Assembly: GCA_934229395.1 (NCBI GenBank)
Contig: CAKQDL010000046.1
Coordinates: forward strand, 1-14,229
Length of the DNA stretch: 14,229 nt
From: an uncultured Peptococcaceae bacterium
GTDB lineage: Bacteria; Bacillota; Peptococcia; Peptococcales; Peptococcaceae
Reading direction: 5' to 3'
The notes below the pieces were generated by a model. It had not been told where the DNA came from. It saw nothing but the letters and a program-made list of their open reading frames with translations, and made no database searches. Of this stretch, positions 5,014 through 13,483 are shown piece by piece. The first letter of the stretch is position 1. Each line of letters begins with the position of its first letter. Position numbers and translations under genes: made by a program.

Positions 5014-6216
5014 ATGAAAAACTATTCCACCCAGACCCCAGAGGGTACAAGAGATGTATTATTTGAAGCAAGCGAGGCCCAAAACCGTATTGAAAAGAGC
5101 TTGCGCACCTTTTTTTATTGCAGAGGTTTTCGCGAGGTGCGTACCCCTGGCATTGAATTTTTTGACGTATTTGGCTCCAACGGGAAATATTTTCCGGCAG
5201 AGAGTATGTATAAATTAACCGACAGCAATGGCCGCTTGGTGGTGATGCGTCCAGACTCTACCATTCCTATGGCGCGCCTTGTGGCAACGAAATACAAAAA
5301 CAAGGCCCTGCCACTTCGCCTTTGCTACGATCAAACCGTTTACCGCACCAGCCGCAACCTCGATGGCATCAGCCACGAAATGCGCCAAATGGGTGTGGAA
5401 GTGATTGGCGCTCAAGGTGCCAAGAGCGATATGGAAATTCTCAAGATGGCCTGCGATGTGTTTTATACCATTGATATGGGCGATGAATACCGTCTAGAAA
5501 TTGGCCACGTTGGCATTTTTAAGGCCCTTGTGGATGGGCTAGAAATGGATGAGGACGAGCGCGACAGCCTTTTTGCCGCTGTGGAGGAAAAGAATTACTC
5601 GGCCCTGAACGATGTTCTAGAGCGTCACGCCGACAAGCGTGAGGCGGGTGTGCTGCGCAAGCTGCCACGTCTTTTTGGCGGCAAGGATACCCTAGACGAG
5701 GCGCGCACGATGATGCAGGGGTTTGGTGGCGAGATTGAGGCGGCCCTCAACCAGCTTGGCTGGATCTACGAGCAGTTTGAAGCGATGGGCCACGAAAACG
5801 ATATTATGATTGACCTAGGGCTTATTAACCAAGCCGATTACTACAGTGGTCTCATTTTCCGCGGCTATGTGGGCGGCGCTGGTCAGGCGGTGCTCAGTGG
5901 CGGCCGCTACGATCAGCTTTTGGACGATTTTGGCATGAGTGCGGCGGCCATTGGCTTTGGTGTGCAGGTGGATCAACTGGCACAGGTCATGCTCAAGCAC
6001 AATCCGGCCAAGTACACCAAGCTCGATTTGGTGTATGCGGATATGAAGGATATGCCACGTGCCTTTGAATGGATGAGCGCGCGTCAAATGTGCGCCGAAT
6101 GGTCCTTGGCCGATAGCTTAGAAGAGGCCATGGAGGAAGCGAGCGCGCGCGGTATTGGTACGGTGATTTATTACCACGGTGGCAGCGCTGAATGGTTGGA
6201 GGTTAAAAATGCTTAA
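5014..6216 (+). CDS. hisZ: ATP phosphoribosyltransferase regulatory subunit HisZ
   Basis: 400 residues, a histidyl-tRNA-synthetase-like class II fold without the tRNA-binding domain. It pairs with the short HisG to form the active, histidine-sensitive enzyme of the first step (PRPP plus ATP to phosphoribosyl-ATP). Seen here: TPEGTRD (8-14), RPDSTIPMARL (about 79-89), the QMGVEVIG segment (about 125-132) and SGGRYDQLL (about 294-302). These are class II synthetase-type segments kept in HisZ. Two things identify it as HisZ rather than HisS: the missing C-terminal anticodon-binding domain and the position just before a 209-residue HisG. It is first in the operon, with a purine-rich GGGAGAGG ahead of the ATG. 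The last 8 bases overlap hisG. Confidence 0.95.
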   Translation: MKNYSTQTPEGTRDVLFEASEAQNRIEKSLRTFFYCRGFREVRTPGIEFFDVFGSNGKYFPAESMYKLTDSNGRLVVMRPDSTIPMARLVATKYKNKALPLRLCYDQTVYRTSRNLDGISHEMRQMGVEVIGAQGAKSDMEILKMACDVFYTIDMGDEYRLEIGHVGIFKALVDGLEMDEDERDSLFAAVEEKNYSALNDVLERHADKREAGVLRKLPRLFGGKDTLDEARTMMQGFGGEIEAALNQLGWIYEQFEAMGHENDIMIDLGLINQADYYSGLIFRGYVGGAGQAVLSGGRYDQLLDDFGMSAAAIGFGVQVDQLAQVMLKHNPAKYTKLDLVYADMKDMPRAFEWMSARQMCAEWSLADSLEEAMEEASARGIGTVIYYHGGSAEWLEVKNA

Positions 6217-6838
6217 GATTGCACTTACAAAGGGCCGCTTGGAAAAATCCACTGTGGAACTTTTTGAAAAAATGGGCTACGACGTGAGCGCCTTTGAAAC
6301 AAAGGGCCGCAAGCTGATTTTGCCAGTTGGCGATTCTATTGAGGTGGTCTTGGCCAAGGCGCCAGACGTTATTACCTATGTGGAGCACGGCGTGTGCGAT
6401 ATTGGCGTTGTAGGCAAGGATACCATCAGCGAACGCGGCGGCGCTTTCTACGAGGTCCTAGACCTGGGCTTTGGCCGTTGCAAGTTTGCTCTTGCGGCGC
6501 CAAAGGACAGCGATTTTTACGCTGGCTACGACATTAAGCGCCTTGCCAGCAAGTACCCACACGTGACCCGCGAATTTTTCGCACGCAAGGGCATGGACGT
6601 GGACATCATTAAAATTGAAGGCTCTGTAGAATTGGCTCCACTTTTGGGCCTTGTAGATGGGATTGTGGACCTTGTAGAAACAGGCAACACCCTTCGCGAA
6701 AACGGCCTTGTTGAGGTAGAGGACGTGATGCAGGTCAGCGCCCGCCTTATTGTGAACGTGGCCAGCATGAAGCTCAAGAAAAACGAAATCAACGATCTTA
6801 TTGATAAAATTGAAGCGCTAAAGGAGGCTCAAGCATGA
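6209..6838 (+). CDS. hisG: ATP phosphoribosyltransferase catalytic subunit HisG (short form)
   Basis: 209 residues, the short HisG that lacks the C-terminal regulatory domain and needs HisZ. It catalyses the committed step of histidine synthesis in the cytoplasm. It begins MLKIALTKGRL, carries the periplasmic-binding-protein-like core with VEHGVCDIGVVGKD, and later has the PRPP-binding stretch GLVDGIVDLVETGNTL, all typical of the family. The ATG at 6209 is chosen over an ATG-like start 30 bases upstream because GGAGG is 6 bases ahead and the family starts at this residue. It overlaps hisZ by 8 bases and hisD by 4 bases (ATGA), so translation is probably coupled at both ends. Confidence 0.96.
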   Translation: MLKIALTKGRLEKSTVELFEKMGYDVSAFETKGRKLILPVGDSIEVVLAKAPDVITYVEHGVCDIGVVGKDTISERGGAFYEVLDLGFGRCKFALAAPKDSDFYAGYDIKRLASKYPHVTREFFARKGMDVDIIKIEGSVELAPLLGLVDGIVDLVETGNTLRENGLVEVEDVMQVSARLIVNVASMKLKKNEINDLIDKIEALKEAQA

Positions 6839-8124
6839 TTCGCACCATTATTGCCAATGGCACAGCAGAAAACGATTATCTTGCGGCCCTAAAGGCACGC
6901 CAACAGGAAACCAACAAAGAAGTCACCCGCACCGTGGAAGACATTCTCTCTCGCGTGCGCGCCGAAGGTGACGCTGCGGTGATGGACTACAGCGCCAAGC
7001 TCGACCACACCGAAGGCCCTATTCAGGTGATTGAGCGCGAGGCTATTTTGGCAGCCAAGGACAGCATTGCCCCTGGGCTCTTGCAGGCCATGGAAAACGC
7101 CGCACAAAACATTCGCCGTTTCCACAAGCAGCAGATTCAACAAAGCTATGTGGATTTTCGCCCAAATGGCGCCTTTATGGGTCAGGTGGTGCGTCCGCTC
7201 AAGCGTGTGGGCCTCTATGTGCCTGGTGGCACGGCGGCCTATCCATCTTCCGTACTTATGAACGCCATTCCGGCAAAAATTGCTGGCGTTGAGGAGCTTG
7301 TGATGGTGACCCCGCCAAACAAGGATGGCAAGCCACGCGATGTAATTTTGGCAGCGGCAGCAGTGGCTGGCGTGGATAAAATTTACATGGTCGGCGGCGC
7401 CCACGCTGTGGCAGCCCTCGCCTACGGCACCGAAACCATCCCACAGGTGGACAAAATCGTTGGCCCAGGTAACATCTACGTGGCCACCGCCAAGCGCCTT
7501 CTCTATGGCGTGGTGGATATTGATATGATTGCCGGCCCTAGCGAAATTTTGATTGTGGCCGATAAAAACGCCAACCCACGCTATATTGCAGCCGACCTGA
7601 TGAGCCAATGCGAGCACGATGTATTGGCCGGTGGCGTGCTCCTCACCGATTCTGCCGAGCTTGCCGAAGCGGTCAAGGCAGAGGTCAAAAAACAGGTGGC
7701 TGAGCTTTCTCGTGCCGATATTATTAAAAAATCCTTGGCCGATTACGGCGTGATTGTGGTCTTTGATACCATCGAAGCCTGCATTGACTACGCCAACAAG
7801 GTGGCGCCAGAGCATTTGGAAATTGCCACAGAAGGTGCAGAGCGTTATCTCGGCCTTGTGGAAAATGCTGGCTCTGTATTTTTGGGCGAATGGACGCCTG
7901 AGCCAGTGGGCGACTATTATGCAGGCGCCAACCACGTGCTCCCAACAAGCGGCACGGCCCGCTTCTTCTCGCCTCTTGGCGTAGATAGCTTCTACAAACG
8001 CATGGCTTACACCTCCTACAGCAAGGAAGCCCTTATGGAAGGCGCCGATGACATCATCTGCTTTGCCGAAAGTGAAGGCCTAACAGCCCATGCCAATGCA
8101 GTGAAAGTGAGGAAAGAACAATGA
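6835..8124 (+). CDS. hisD: Histidinol dehydrogenase HisD
   Basis: 429 residues. A Zn- and NAD-dependent enzyme that oxidises histidinol to histidine in two steps, the last reactions of the pathway. Zn ligands are visible as Q258 and H261 (SQCEHD), D360 (VGDYYAG) and H419 (TAHAN). The catalytic pair E326-H327 lies in APEHLE. The nucleotide-side motifs YVPGGTAAYPSSVLMNAIPA and VGPGNIYVATAKR are intact. Length and residue numbering agree with the E. coli enzyme within one position. It is coupled by 4-base ATGA overlaps to hisG upstream and hisC downstream. The antisense strand carries a 348-codon open frame, which is a codon-bias shadow. Confidence 0.97.
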   Translation: MIRTIIANGTAENDYLAALKARQQETNKEVTRTVEDILSRVRAEGDAAVMDYSAKLDHTEGPIQVIEREAILAAKDSIAPGLLQAMENAAQNIRRFHKQQIQQSYVDFRPNGAFMGQVVRPLKRVGLYVPGGTAAYPSSVLMNAIPAKIAGVEELVMVTPPNKDGKPRDVILAAAAVAGVDKIYMVGGAHAVAALAYGTETIPQVDKIVGPGNIYVATAKRLLYGVVDIDMIAGPSEILIVADKNANPRYIAADLMSQCEHDVLAGGVLLTDSAELAEAVKAEVKKQVAELSRADIIKKSLADYGVIVVFDTIEACIDYANKVAPEHLEIATEGAERYLGLVENAGSVFLGEWTPEPVGDYYAGANHVLPTSGTARFFSPLGVDSFYKRMAYTSYSKEALMEGADDIICFAESEGLTAHANAVKVRKEQ

Positions 8125-9176
8125 GAATCAGCGAACGTTTAAAGGGTCAAGAAGCCTATAGCCCTGGTGGCAGCCCATGCCCCGTTGTGCTCAATGCTAA
8201 CGAAAGCTTTTTGGCACCCTCGGAGGAGCTCCTAAAAGAATTTACAGCCATTCTCCAAAGCACCGATTTTAACCGTTACCCAGATCCACGCGCTACTGAG
8301 CTCTGCCAAGCCTTTGCAGACCTCTATAACGTGAACTGGGAGCAGGTGACCGCCGGCAATGGCAGCGATGAGCTGATTCCTCTTCTTTTTGCTGCTCTTG
8401 TGGCACCAAAGGACAAGGTCCTCACCGTGAACCCCGATTTTTCCATGTATGGCATTGCAGCCATGATGAACGATGTGGAGCAGGTCGTGTACCAAACAGA
8501 GGATTTCTTTGTGAACGTGGACGATGTGCTCGCCATGGCCAAGGAAGAAGACGTGGCCATGCTGATGTTTTCCAACCCATGCAACCCTACCGGCGTAGTG
8601 ATTCCGCGCGAGGAAATTGTGCGCATGATAGACAGCTTCGATGGCCTTGTGGTGGTAGACGAAGCCTATATGGATTTTAGCGACCAAAGCGTGCTCAATT
8701 TGGCCGGTAAGCGCGACAACCTCATTGTGTTAAAAACCTGCTCCAAGGCCTTGGGCCTTGCGGGTTTGCGCGTGGGCTTTGCCATCACCACCGATGAACT
8801 CACCAAATATTTGCAGGTAGGCAAGGCTGTGTACAACATTGGCCGTCTTACCCAAGCCTTGGCCACAGCAGCCCTCCGCCGTCAGGATGAGGTTAAGCAA
8901 AACATTGCCACCATCAACCAAAGCACCAAGGAGCTCAAAGACGCCCTCGCCGATTTGGTGGAGCGCTATGATGTGCTCGCCACCATGCTCCCAAGCGCTA
9001 CCAATTTTGTCTACATTGTGACCGAAAAGGCGCCAGAGCTCTTTGAAGCCATGCAGCGCCACGGTGTGCTTGTGCGCAAGCCGCAGACCAATGCTTTGCG
9101 CATCAACAGCGGCACCAAGGAAGAAAACGCTGCCTGTGTGAAGGCCCTCGAAGCGGCCCTAAAGGAGCTTGTGTGA
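8121..9176 (+). CDS. hisC: Histidinol-phosphate aminotransferase HisC
   Basis: 351 residues, a PLP enzyme of aminotransferase fold type I, class II. It converts imidazole acetol phosphate plus glutamate to histidinol phosphate. Seen: NANE near the N-terminus, RYPDP (about 53-57), GNGSDELI, the NPCNPTG motif near residue 151, the VVDEAYMDF loop, and CSKALGLAGLRVGF with K209 as the probable PLP lysine. It overlaps hisD by 4 bases and touches hisB by one base. As in most HisC enzymes, activity on aromatic amino acids is possible, but the operon position argues for the histidine role. Confidence 0.95.
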   Translation: MRISERLKGQEAYSPGGSPCPVVLNANESFLAPSEELLKEFTAILQSTDFNRYPDPRATELCQAFADLYNVNWEQVTAGNGSDELIPLLFAALVAPKDKVLTVNPDFSMYGIAAMMNDVEQVVYQTEDFFVNVDDVLAMAKEEDVAMLMFSNPCNPTGVVIPREEIVRMIDSFDGLVVVDEAYMDFSDQSVLNLAGKRDNLIVLKTCSKALGLAGLRVGFAITTDELTKYLQVGKAVYNIGRLTQALATAALRRQDEVKQNIATINQSTKELKDALADLVERYDVLATMLPSATNFVYIVTEKAPELFEAMQRHGVLVRKPQTNALRINSGTKEENAACVKALEAALKELV

Positions 9177-9748
9177 TGAGAAGCGCAACCATTGAACGTC
9201 AAACCAAGGAAACAAGCATCAACCTCTTTTTAAACCTCGACGGAGGCGAAGTGCAAATTGCCTCGGGCATTGGCTTTTTTGACCATATGCTCACAGCCCT
9301 CGCCGTTCACGCTGGTTGGGGCCTTGTGCTCAACTGCGACGGCGATACCTGGGTCGATGGCCATCACAGCGTGGAGGATGTTGGCATTGCCCTAGGGCAA
9401 GCCCTCTCTGAGGCCATGGACAAAAGTGCCATCAACCGCTACGGCATGGCCATGATTCCAATGGATGAGGCCCTCTGCCGCGCTGTGGTGGACGTGAGCG
9501 GCCGTCCGTTTTTGGTTTACAACGCTCCAGTGAAGGCGCCAATGATTGGCGACTACGACAGCGAGCTCACAGAAGAATTTTTCCGCGCGCTGGCGATGAA
9601 CGCGGGCATTACCCTTCATATTGAAGCCCTTTATGGCAACAACGCCCACCACATTGTGGAAGGCGTGTTCAAGGCTGTGGCCCATGCCCTAAAGGATGCC
9701 CTCACCCTTCGCGAAGGCGGTGTGCTCTCTACAAAGGGGGTCTTATAA
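9176..9748 (+). CDS. hisB: Imidazoleglycerol-phosphate dehydratase HisB (monofunctional)
   Basis: 190 residues, the dehydratase that turns imidazole glycerol phosphate into imidazole acetol phosphate; a Mn-dependent 24-mer in known members. The two metal-binding motifs are HHSVED (63-68) and NNAHHIVE (155-162), and GIGFFDHML (31-39) is intact. There is no N-terminal phosphatase domain, unlike E. coli HisB. The start is ATG at 9176, which shares its A with the hisC stop (TGATG). AGGAG is 8 bases ahead. A GTG at 9173 is less likely. One base also overlaps hisH (TAATG). Confidence 0.96.
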   Translation: MRSATIERQTKETSINLFLNLDGGEVQIASGIGFFDHMLTALAVHAGWGLVLNCDGDTWVDGHHSVEDVGIALGQALSEAMDKSAINRYGMAMIPMDEALCRAVVDVSGRPFLVYNAPVKAPMIGDYDSELTEEFFRALAMNAGITLHIEALYGNNAHHIVEGVFKAVAHALKDALTLREGGVLSTKGVL

Positions 9749-10350
9749 TGATTGCAGTGATTGACTACGGCGCTGGCAACCTTTTTAGCGTGTGCAACGC
9801 CCTCAACTATTTGAACCTCGACTATGTGGTCACAAAGGACGCTCAAGAAATCAAGGATGCCGACGGCATCATTCTTCCAGGCGTTGGCGCCTTCCGCGAC
9901 GCCATGCAAAAGCTTACGGCCACAGGCCTTGTGGACACCCTCAAGAAAGAGGCCGAAAAGAAGCCGTTTTTGGGTGTTTGCCTAGGGCTACAAATGCTTT
10001 TTGAAGAAGGCCATGAATTTGGAGTAACCCAAGGCCTGGGCCTTCTCCCGGGCAAGGTGCGCGCCCTCGACAGCCATGGGCAGAAGCTCCCACACATTGG
10101 CTGGAACACGGCCCACATTAACCACGCCTGCCCACTCACCGAGGGGATAGAGGACGAGAGCTATGTGTATTATGTGCATTCCTTTTGCGCCGAAACCGAA
10201 GACCGCTACATTGCCCTTTCTACCACCTATGGGGAAACCTTCCCAGGCATGGTTTGGCGCGACCAAATTTTTGGCTGCCAATTCCACCCAGAAAAAAGCG
10301 GTGATGTAGGACTTAAAATTTTGGAAAACTTTGGGAGGTTGGTAGGATGA
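9748..10350 (+). CDS. hisH: Imidazole glycerol phosphate synthase glutaminase subunit HisH
   Basis: 200 residues, a class I glutamine amidotransferase. It supplies ammonia to HisF to make imidazole glycerol phosphate and AICAR. The triad is visible as C78 (GVCLGLQML), H180 and E182 (CQFHPEK). GAGNLFSV at the start and LPGVGAF near residue 49 form the usual oxyanion and glutamine-site elements. AAAGGGGG precedes the ATG. It starts on the last base of hisB and overlaps hisA by 4 bases, so HisH, HisA and HisF are produced from adjoining frames although HisA separates the two subunit genes. Confidence 0.96.
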   Translation: MIAVIDYGAGNLFSVCNALNYLNLDYVVTKDAQEIKDADGIILPGVGAFRDAMQKLTATGLVDTLKKEAEKKPFLGVCLGLQMLFEEGHEFGVTQGLGLLPGKVRALDSHGQKLPHIGWNTAHINHACPLTEGIEDESYVYYVHSFCAETEDRYIALSTTYGETFPGMVWRDQIFGCQFHPEKSGDVGLKILENFGRLVG

Positions 10351-11069
10351 TTATTTTGCCAGCAATAGATATCAAAGACGCCACCCCGGTGCGCCTCTAC
10401 CAAGGCGCATTCGACACCGTCCACAAGGTGGCTGATAATGCTCTAGACACAGCGCGCCAGTTTGAAGCCGCCGGTGCAGAGTGGATTCACATGGTCGACC
10501 TCGACGGCGCCTGCGAAGCCAAGCCCGTGAACAAGGACATCTTTCTCTCTGTGGCCCAAGAAACAGGCCTCAAGGTGGAGCTTGGTGGCGGTATTCGCAC
10601 CATGGAAGACATCACCATGTATTTGGAAAGCGGAATTAGCCGTGTGATTTTGGGCTCTGTGGCCCTAAGCGAGCCAGAGCTCGTGCGCGAGGCCGTGGCA
10701 CGCTACGGCGAACGCGTGGCAGTGGGCATTGATGCCAAGCATGGCATGGTGCGCGGCGGCGGTTGGCTTGAAGAAAGCGACGTGCATTTTGTAGACCTCG
10801 CACGCGCCATGCGTGAGGCGGGCGTACGCACCATTATTTATACGGATATTTCAAAGGACGGCACCCTAGAAGGCCCAACCCTCGCCGACTACGAGGCCCT
10901 TATTGAAGCCTGCCCAGAAGTAAACATCATTGCCTCCGGTGGCATTCGCGATATCAACAACATCAGTGACCTCAAGGCAGCCGGTCTTTATGGCGCCATC
11001 TGCGGCAAATCCCTCTACCAGGGTACCCTTTCTTTGGAAGAAGCCATTTTTGTGGCAAAGGAGGACTAG
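10347..11069 (+). CDS. hisA: Phosphoribosylformimino-AICAR-P isomerase HisA
   Basis: 240 residues, a TIM-barrel isomerase acting on ProFAR (Amadori rearrangement). The catalytic acid/base residues are D8 (LPAIDIKD) and D167 (IYTDISKDGT). The two phosphate loops are LGGGIRT and SGGIRD. Family-typical MVDLDGA is present. The first loop after the first strand reads DATPVRLYQGAF rather than the more usual DGKxVRLxQGD, a departure noted in the findings. It overlaps hisH by 4 bases, and a strong AAAGGAGG near its 3' end serves hisF one base further on. Confidence 0.95.
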   Translation: MIILPAIDIKDATPVRLYQGAFDTVHKVADNALDTARQFEAAGAEWIHMVDLDGACEAKPVNKDIFLSVAQETGLKVELGGGIRTMEDITMYLESGISRVILGSVALSEPELVREAVARYGERVAVGIDAKHGMVRGGGWLEESDVHFVDLARAMREAGVRTIIYTDISKDGTLEGPTLADYEALIEACPEVNIIASGGIRDINNISDLKAAGLYGAICGKSLYQGTLSLEEAIFVAKED

Positions 11070-11070
11070 T

Positions 11071-11826
11071 ATGCTAGCAAAACGTATTATCCCCTGCTTA
11101 GATGTGCGCGATGGCAAGGTGGTCAAGGGCGTGAACTTTGTAGGCATCAAGGAAGTGGGCGATCCAGTAGAACTCGCCAAGCAATACAGCGATGCCAACG
11201 CCGACGAAATTGTCTTTTTGGACATCACCGCCAGCCACGAAGGCCGCTCCACCATGCTCGATGTGGTGCGCCGTACAGCAGAGGTGGTGTTTGTGCCCCT
11301 CACCGTTGGTGGCGGCATTCGCACCATTGAAGATGTGCGCGACACCCTCCGCGCTGGCAGCGACAAGGTTGGTATCAATTCTGCCGCCGTGCGCACGCCA
11401 GAGCTTATTAACGAAGCTGCAGAAATGTTTGGCCGCCAGTGCATTGTGGCCGCAGTTGACGCAAAAAAAATGGACGATGGCACCTGGCACGTTGTAATCA
11501 ACGGCGGGCGCATCGATACAGGCAAGGAGCTTATTGGCTGGGTCAAGGAGCTTGAAGAACGCGGCGCCGGCGAAATTCTTTTGACCTCGATGGATGCCGA
11601 TGGCACCAAGGCCGGCTATGATATAGAAATGACCAAGGCCGTGTGCGATGCCGTGTCCATTCCGGTCATTGCCTCTGGTGGCGCTGGCACGCTCGATGAC
11701 TTTGCAGCTGTGTTTGAAGAAACTGGTTGCGACGCCGCCTTGGCCGCAAGCCTTTTCCATTATGGCGAGCTCACCATTGATGAAGTCAAAGACGATATGC
11801 GCGCCAAGGGCATACCAGCCAGATAA
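11071..11826 (+). CDS. hisF: Imidazole glycerol phosphate synthase cyclase subunit HisF
   Basis: 251 residues, the TIM-barrel cyclase that accepts ammonia from HisH. The catalytic aspartates D11 (PCLDVRDG) and D130 (AVDAKKMDDG) match the standard numbering exactly. Phosphate-binding VGGGIRT and SGGAGT and the LTSMDADGTK segment are present. The start at 11071 is set by AAAGGAGG six bases ahead and by the family N-terminus MLAKRIIPCLD. A longer open frame upstream is only an overlap with hisA. The spacing to hisI is 9 bases. Confidence 0.97.
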   Translation: MLAKRIIPCLDVRDGKVVKGVNFVGIKEVGDPVELAKQYSDANADEIVFLDITASHEGRSTMLDVVRRTAEVVFVPLTVGGGIRTIEDVRDTLRAGSDKVGINSAAVRTPELINEAAEMFGRQCIVAAVDAKKMDDGTWHVVINGGRIDTGKELIGWVKELEERGAGEILLTSMDADGTKAGYDIEMTKAVCDAVSIPVIASGGAGTLDDFAAVFEETGCDAALAASLFHYGELTIDEVKDDMRAKGIPAR

Positions 11827-11835
11827 GGAGAAAAG

Positions 11836-12165
11836 ATGAATCTCGATAAATATTTTGCAAAAAGCGACCTCATCCCAGCCATTGTGCAAGAAAGTGGCAG
11901 TGGCGAAGTGTTAATGCTTGCTTACATGAACCGCGAAAGCCTAGCCAAAACCATCGAAACAGGCTATACTTGGTTTTGGAGCCGCTCAAGAGGAGAATTA
12001 TGGAACAAGGGAGCAACGAGCGGTCACACGCAGCGCGTGGTCAAAATGATGGGCGATTGTGACGACGATACCCTTCTTATTGAGGTGGAGCAAATCGGCC
12101 CAGCCTGCCATACCGGCAACCATAGCTGCTTTTTCCAAACCATTGTTGAAACGGAGGAAAAGTAA
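11836..12165 (+). CDS. hisI: Phosphoribosyl-AMP cyclohydrolase HisI
   Basis: 109 residues, a Zn- and Mg-dependent cyclohydrolase that opens the purine ring of phosphoribosyl-AMP (third step). Seen: WSRSRGELWNKGATSGHTQ (48-66), the Mg motif DCDDDTLL (74-81), and the Zn cysteines C91 (ACHTG) and C98 (SCFF), with C75 in the Mg motif as the likely third. It is a separate protein rather than the fused HisIE of many bacteria. It shares one base with hisE (TAATG). Confidence 0.96.
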   Translation: MNLDKYFAKSDLIPAIVQESGSGEVLMLAYMNRESLAKTIETGYTWFWSRSRGELWNKGATSGHTQRVVKMMGDCDDDTLLIEVEQIGPACHTGNHSCFFQTIVETEEK

Positions 12166-12488
12166 TGGATAGTATTGATCGTTTGTACGAGGTGGTTCAG
12201 CACCGTCAAACCCACCCGCAAGAAAAATCCTACACCTGCTATCTTTTTGAGCAGGGTCTAGACAAAATCTGCAAAAAAATCGGTGAAGAAGCCACCGAAA
12301 CCGTGATTGCAGCAAAAAACGGTGTAGAAGAAGAAACCGTTGGCGAAATTGCCGACCTTCTCTACCACCTCATCGTGATGATGGTCGACCAAGGCATTCC
12401 ACTTGAAGCCATTGACGATAAGCTCACCGAGCGCAGCGCCAAAATTGGGAACCTCAAAACCTTCCACGAAAGCAACCATGAAAGCTAA
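12165..12488 (+). CDS. hisE: Phosphoribosyl-ATP pyrophosphatase HisE
   Basis: 107 residues, an all-alpha NTP pyrophosphatase of the MazG-like superfamily. It removes PPi from phosphoribosyl-ATP (second step). CKKIGEEATETVIAAK (36-51) and GEIADLLYHLIVMM (60-73) form the Mg-binding helices, with E41, E42 and the EIAD acids as likely ligands. GGAGG precedes the ATG. It is the last his gene. The next gene, yybS, starts 9 bases after the stop, and its AAGGAGG begins within the hisE stop codon. Confidence 0.95.
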   Translation: MDSIDRLYEVVQHRQTHPQEKSYTCYLFEQGLDKICKKIGEEATETVIAAKNGVEEETVGEIADLLYHLIVMMVDQGIPLEAIDDKLTERSAKIGNLKTFHESNHES

Positions 12489-12497
12489 GGAGGCGGC

Positions 12498-13469
12498 ATG
12501 AGTAGACCACAACCAAACCGCTCACCTGTTGCCATAGGGGGAATGTTGGCAGCCGTTGCGGTCATTTTTGCTTTGCTTAGTCAGTTTTTGCCAATGATTT
12601 TTGGCCTTTTTGCGCCGCTACCGATGGTTATTGCTGTGGTGATGCTGGATTTTAAATTCAGCGTTCTCGTGGCCGCAGCGGCTTCTATTTTGATGGCGGT
12701 ACTGTTGGGACCCGTGAGTGGGCTGAGCTTTTTCTTTCAATATGCCTTGGTAGGGAGCCTCATGGGCGCCTTTATTAAAGCAGGAAAAAACTACAGCACC
12801 ATCTTTTTAGGTGCCACCGTAGCCCAGGCCGTTGGTTTTGGGCTATTTATGCTTGCCCAGTTTGCCCTGATGGGCTTTGACGCATCGGCATTTAGCAATC
12901 AATTTATGAGCATCGAAGGGGAAATGCTAAAGAACGCCGAGAAAACAGGGCTTTATGCGACCCTTGCGGCCTCAAGCGGCATCACCGCCTCAGAGGCAGA
13001 GCTTTTGTTCCGCCAAACCCTAGAGATGGTTGTAAAGCTTATGCCATCCATCTACTGCCTTATTTTTGCCGCAACTGCAGCCGTTAGCCTTTGGATGAGC
13101 GACTATGTGCTCAAAAGAATGCAGCTGGGTGTGCGCGTGAATCCACCACAATGGCGCAGCATCATTATGCCAACATGGGTGACGGCGATTTTCATTGCGA
13201 GCTGGATCATGCTTCTTGTGAACAATCGCATCCTAGACAATCCGCTCTTGTGGATTGTGGCGGTAAATGTTATGGTAGTAGGAGTAGCTTGCATGGAGGT
13301 GGACGGTCTGTCCTATTGCCTGGCCAAGCTTAAGCTATCAGAAAAATCCTTCATGTGGCAGATGTTTTATGTGATGCTCGTGCTCTTTATGGGTGTCTAC
13401 ATCATCTTTGTGCTTGCCTTCCTAGGCGTGTTTGATGCCATTATGGATTTCCGACATTTGAGAGAATAG
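12498..13469 (+). CDS. yybS: YybS family membrane protein (DUF2232)
   Basis: 323 residues with about nine hydrophobic segments (near 12-30, 33-50, 53-71, 76-93, 101-124, 180-200, 223-242, 249-267, 286-312) and a soluble stretch at about 125-178. The layout fits DUF2232/YybS, resembling an ECF-type S component at the N-terminus. Function is not established in the family. The family normally lies just before gdpP (yybT) and rplI in Bacillota; here rplI follows directly after 14 bases. AAGGAGG lies 4 bases before the ATG. The gene seems co-transcribed with his genes upstream and rplI downstream. Identification rests on topology, neighbourhood and general resemblance. Confidence 0.75.
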   Translation: MSRPQPNRSPVAIGGMLAAVAVIFALLSQFLPMIFGLFAPLPMVIAVVMLDFKFSVLVAAAASILMAVLLGPVSGLSFFFQYALVGSLMGAFIKAGKNYSTIFLGATVAQAVGFGLFMLAQFALMGFDASAFSNQFMSIEGEMLKNAEKTGLYATLAASSGITASEAELLFRQTLEMVVKLMPSIYCLIFAATAAVSLWMSDYVLKRMQLGVRVNPPQWRSIIMPTWVTAIFIASWIMLLVNNRILDNPLLWIVAVNVMVVGVACMEVDGLSYCLAKLKLSEKSFMWQMFYVMLVLFMGVYIIFVLAFLGVFDAIMDFRHLRE

Positions 13470-13483
13470 AAAGGAGCAACACC

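Noticed and set aside
6889..7935. A 348-codon open frame on the minus strand within hisD
   Set aside because: It lies wholly antisense to an intact hisD with all catalytic residues, has no ribosome binding site, and is His- and Cys-rich in the way expected from the complement of GTG/GCC-rich coding sequence.
11098..11889. Long minus-strand frame across hisF
   Set aside because: Antisense to hisF with both catalytic aspartates in place; a codon-bias artefact.
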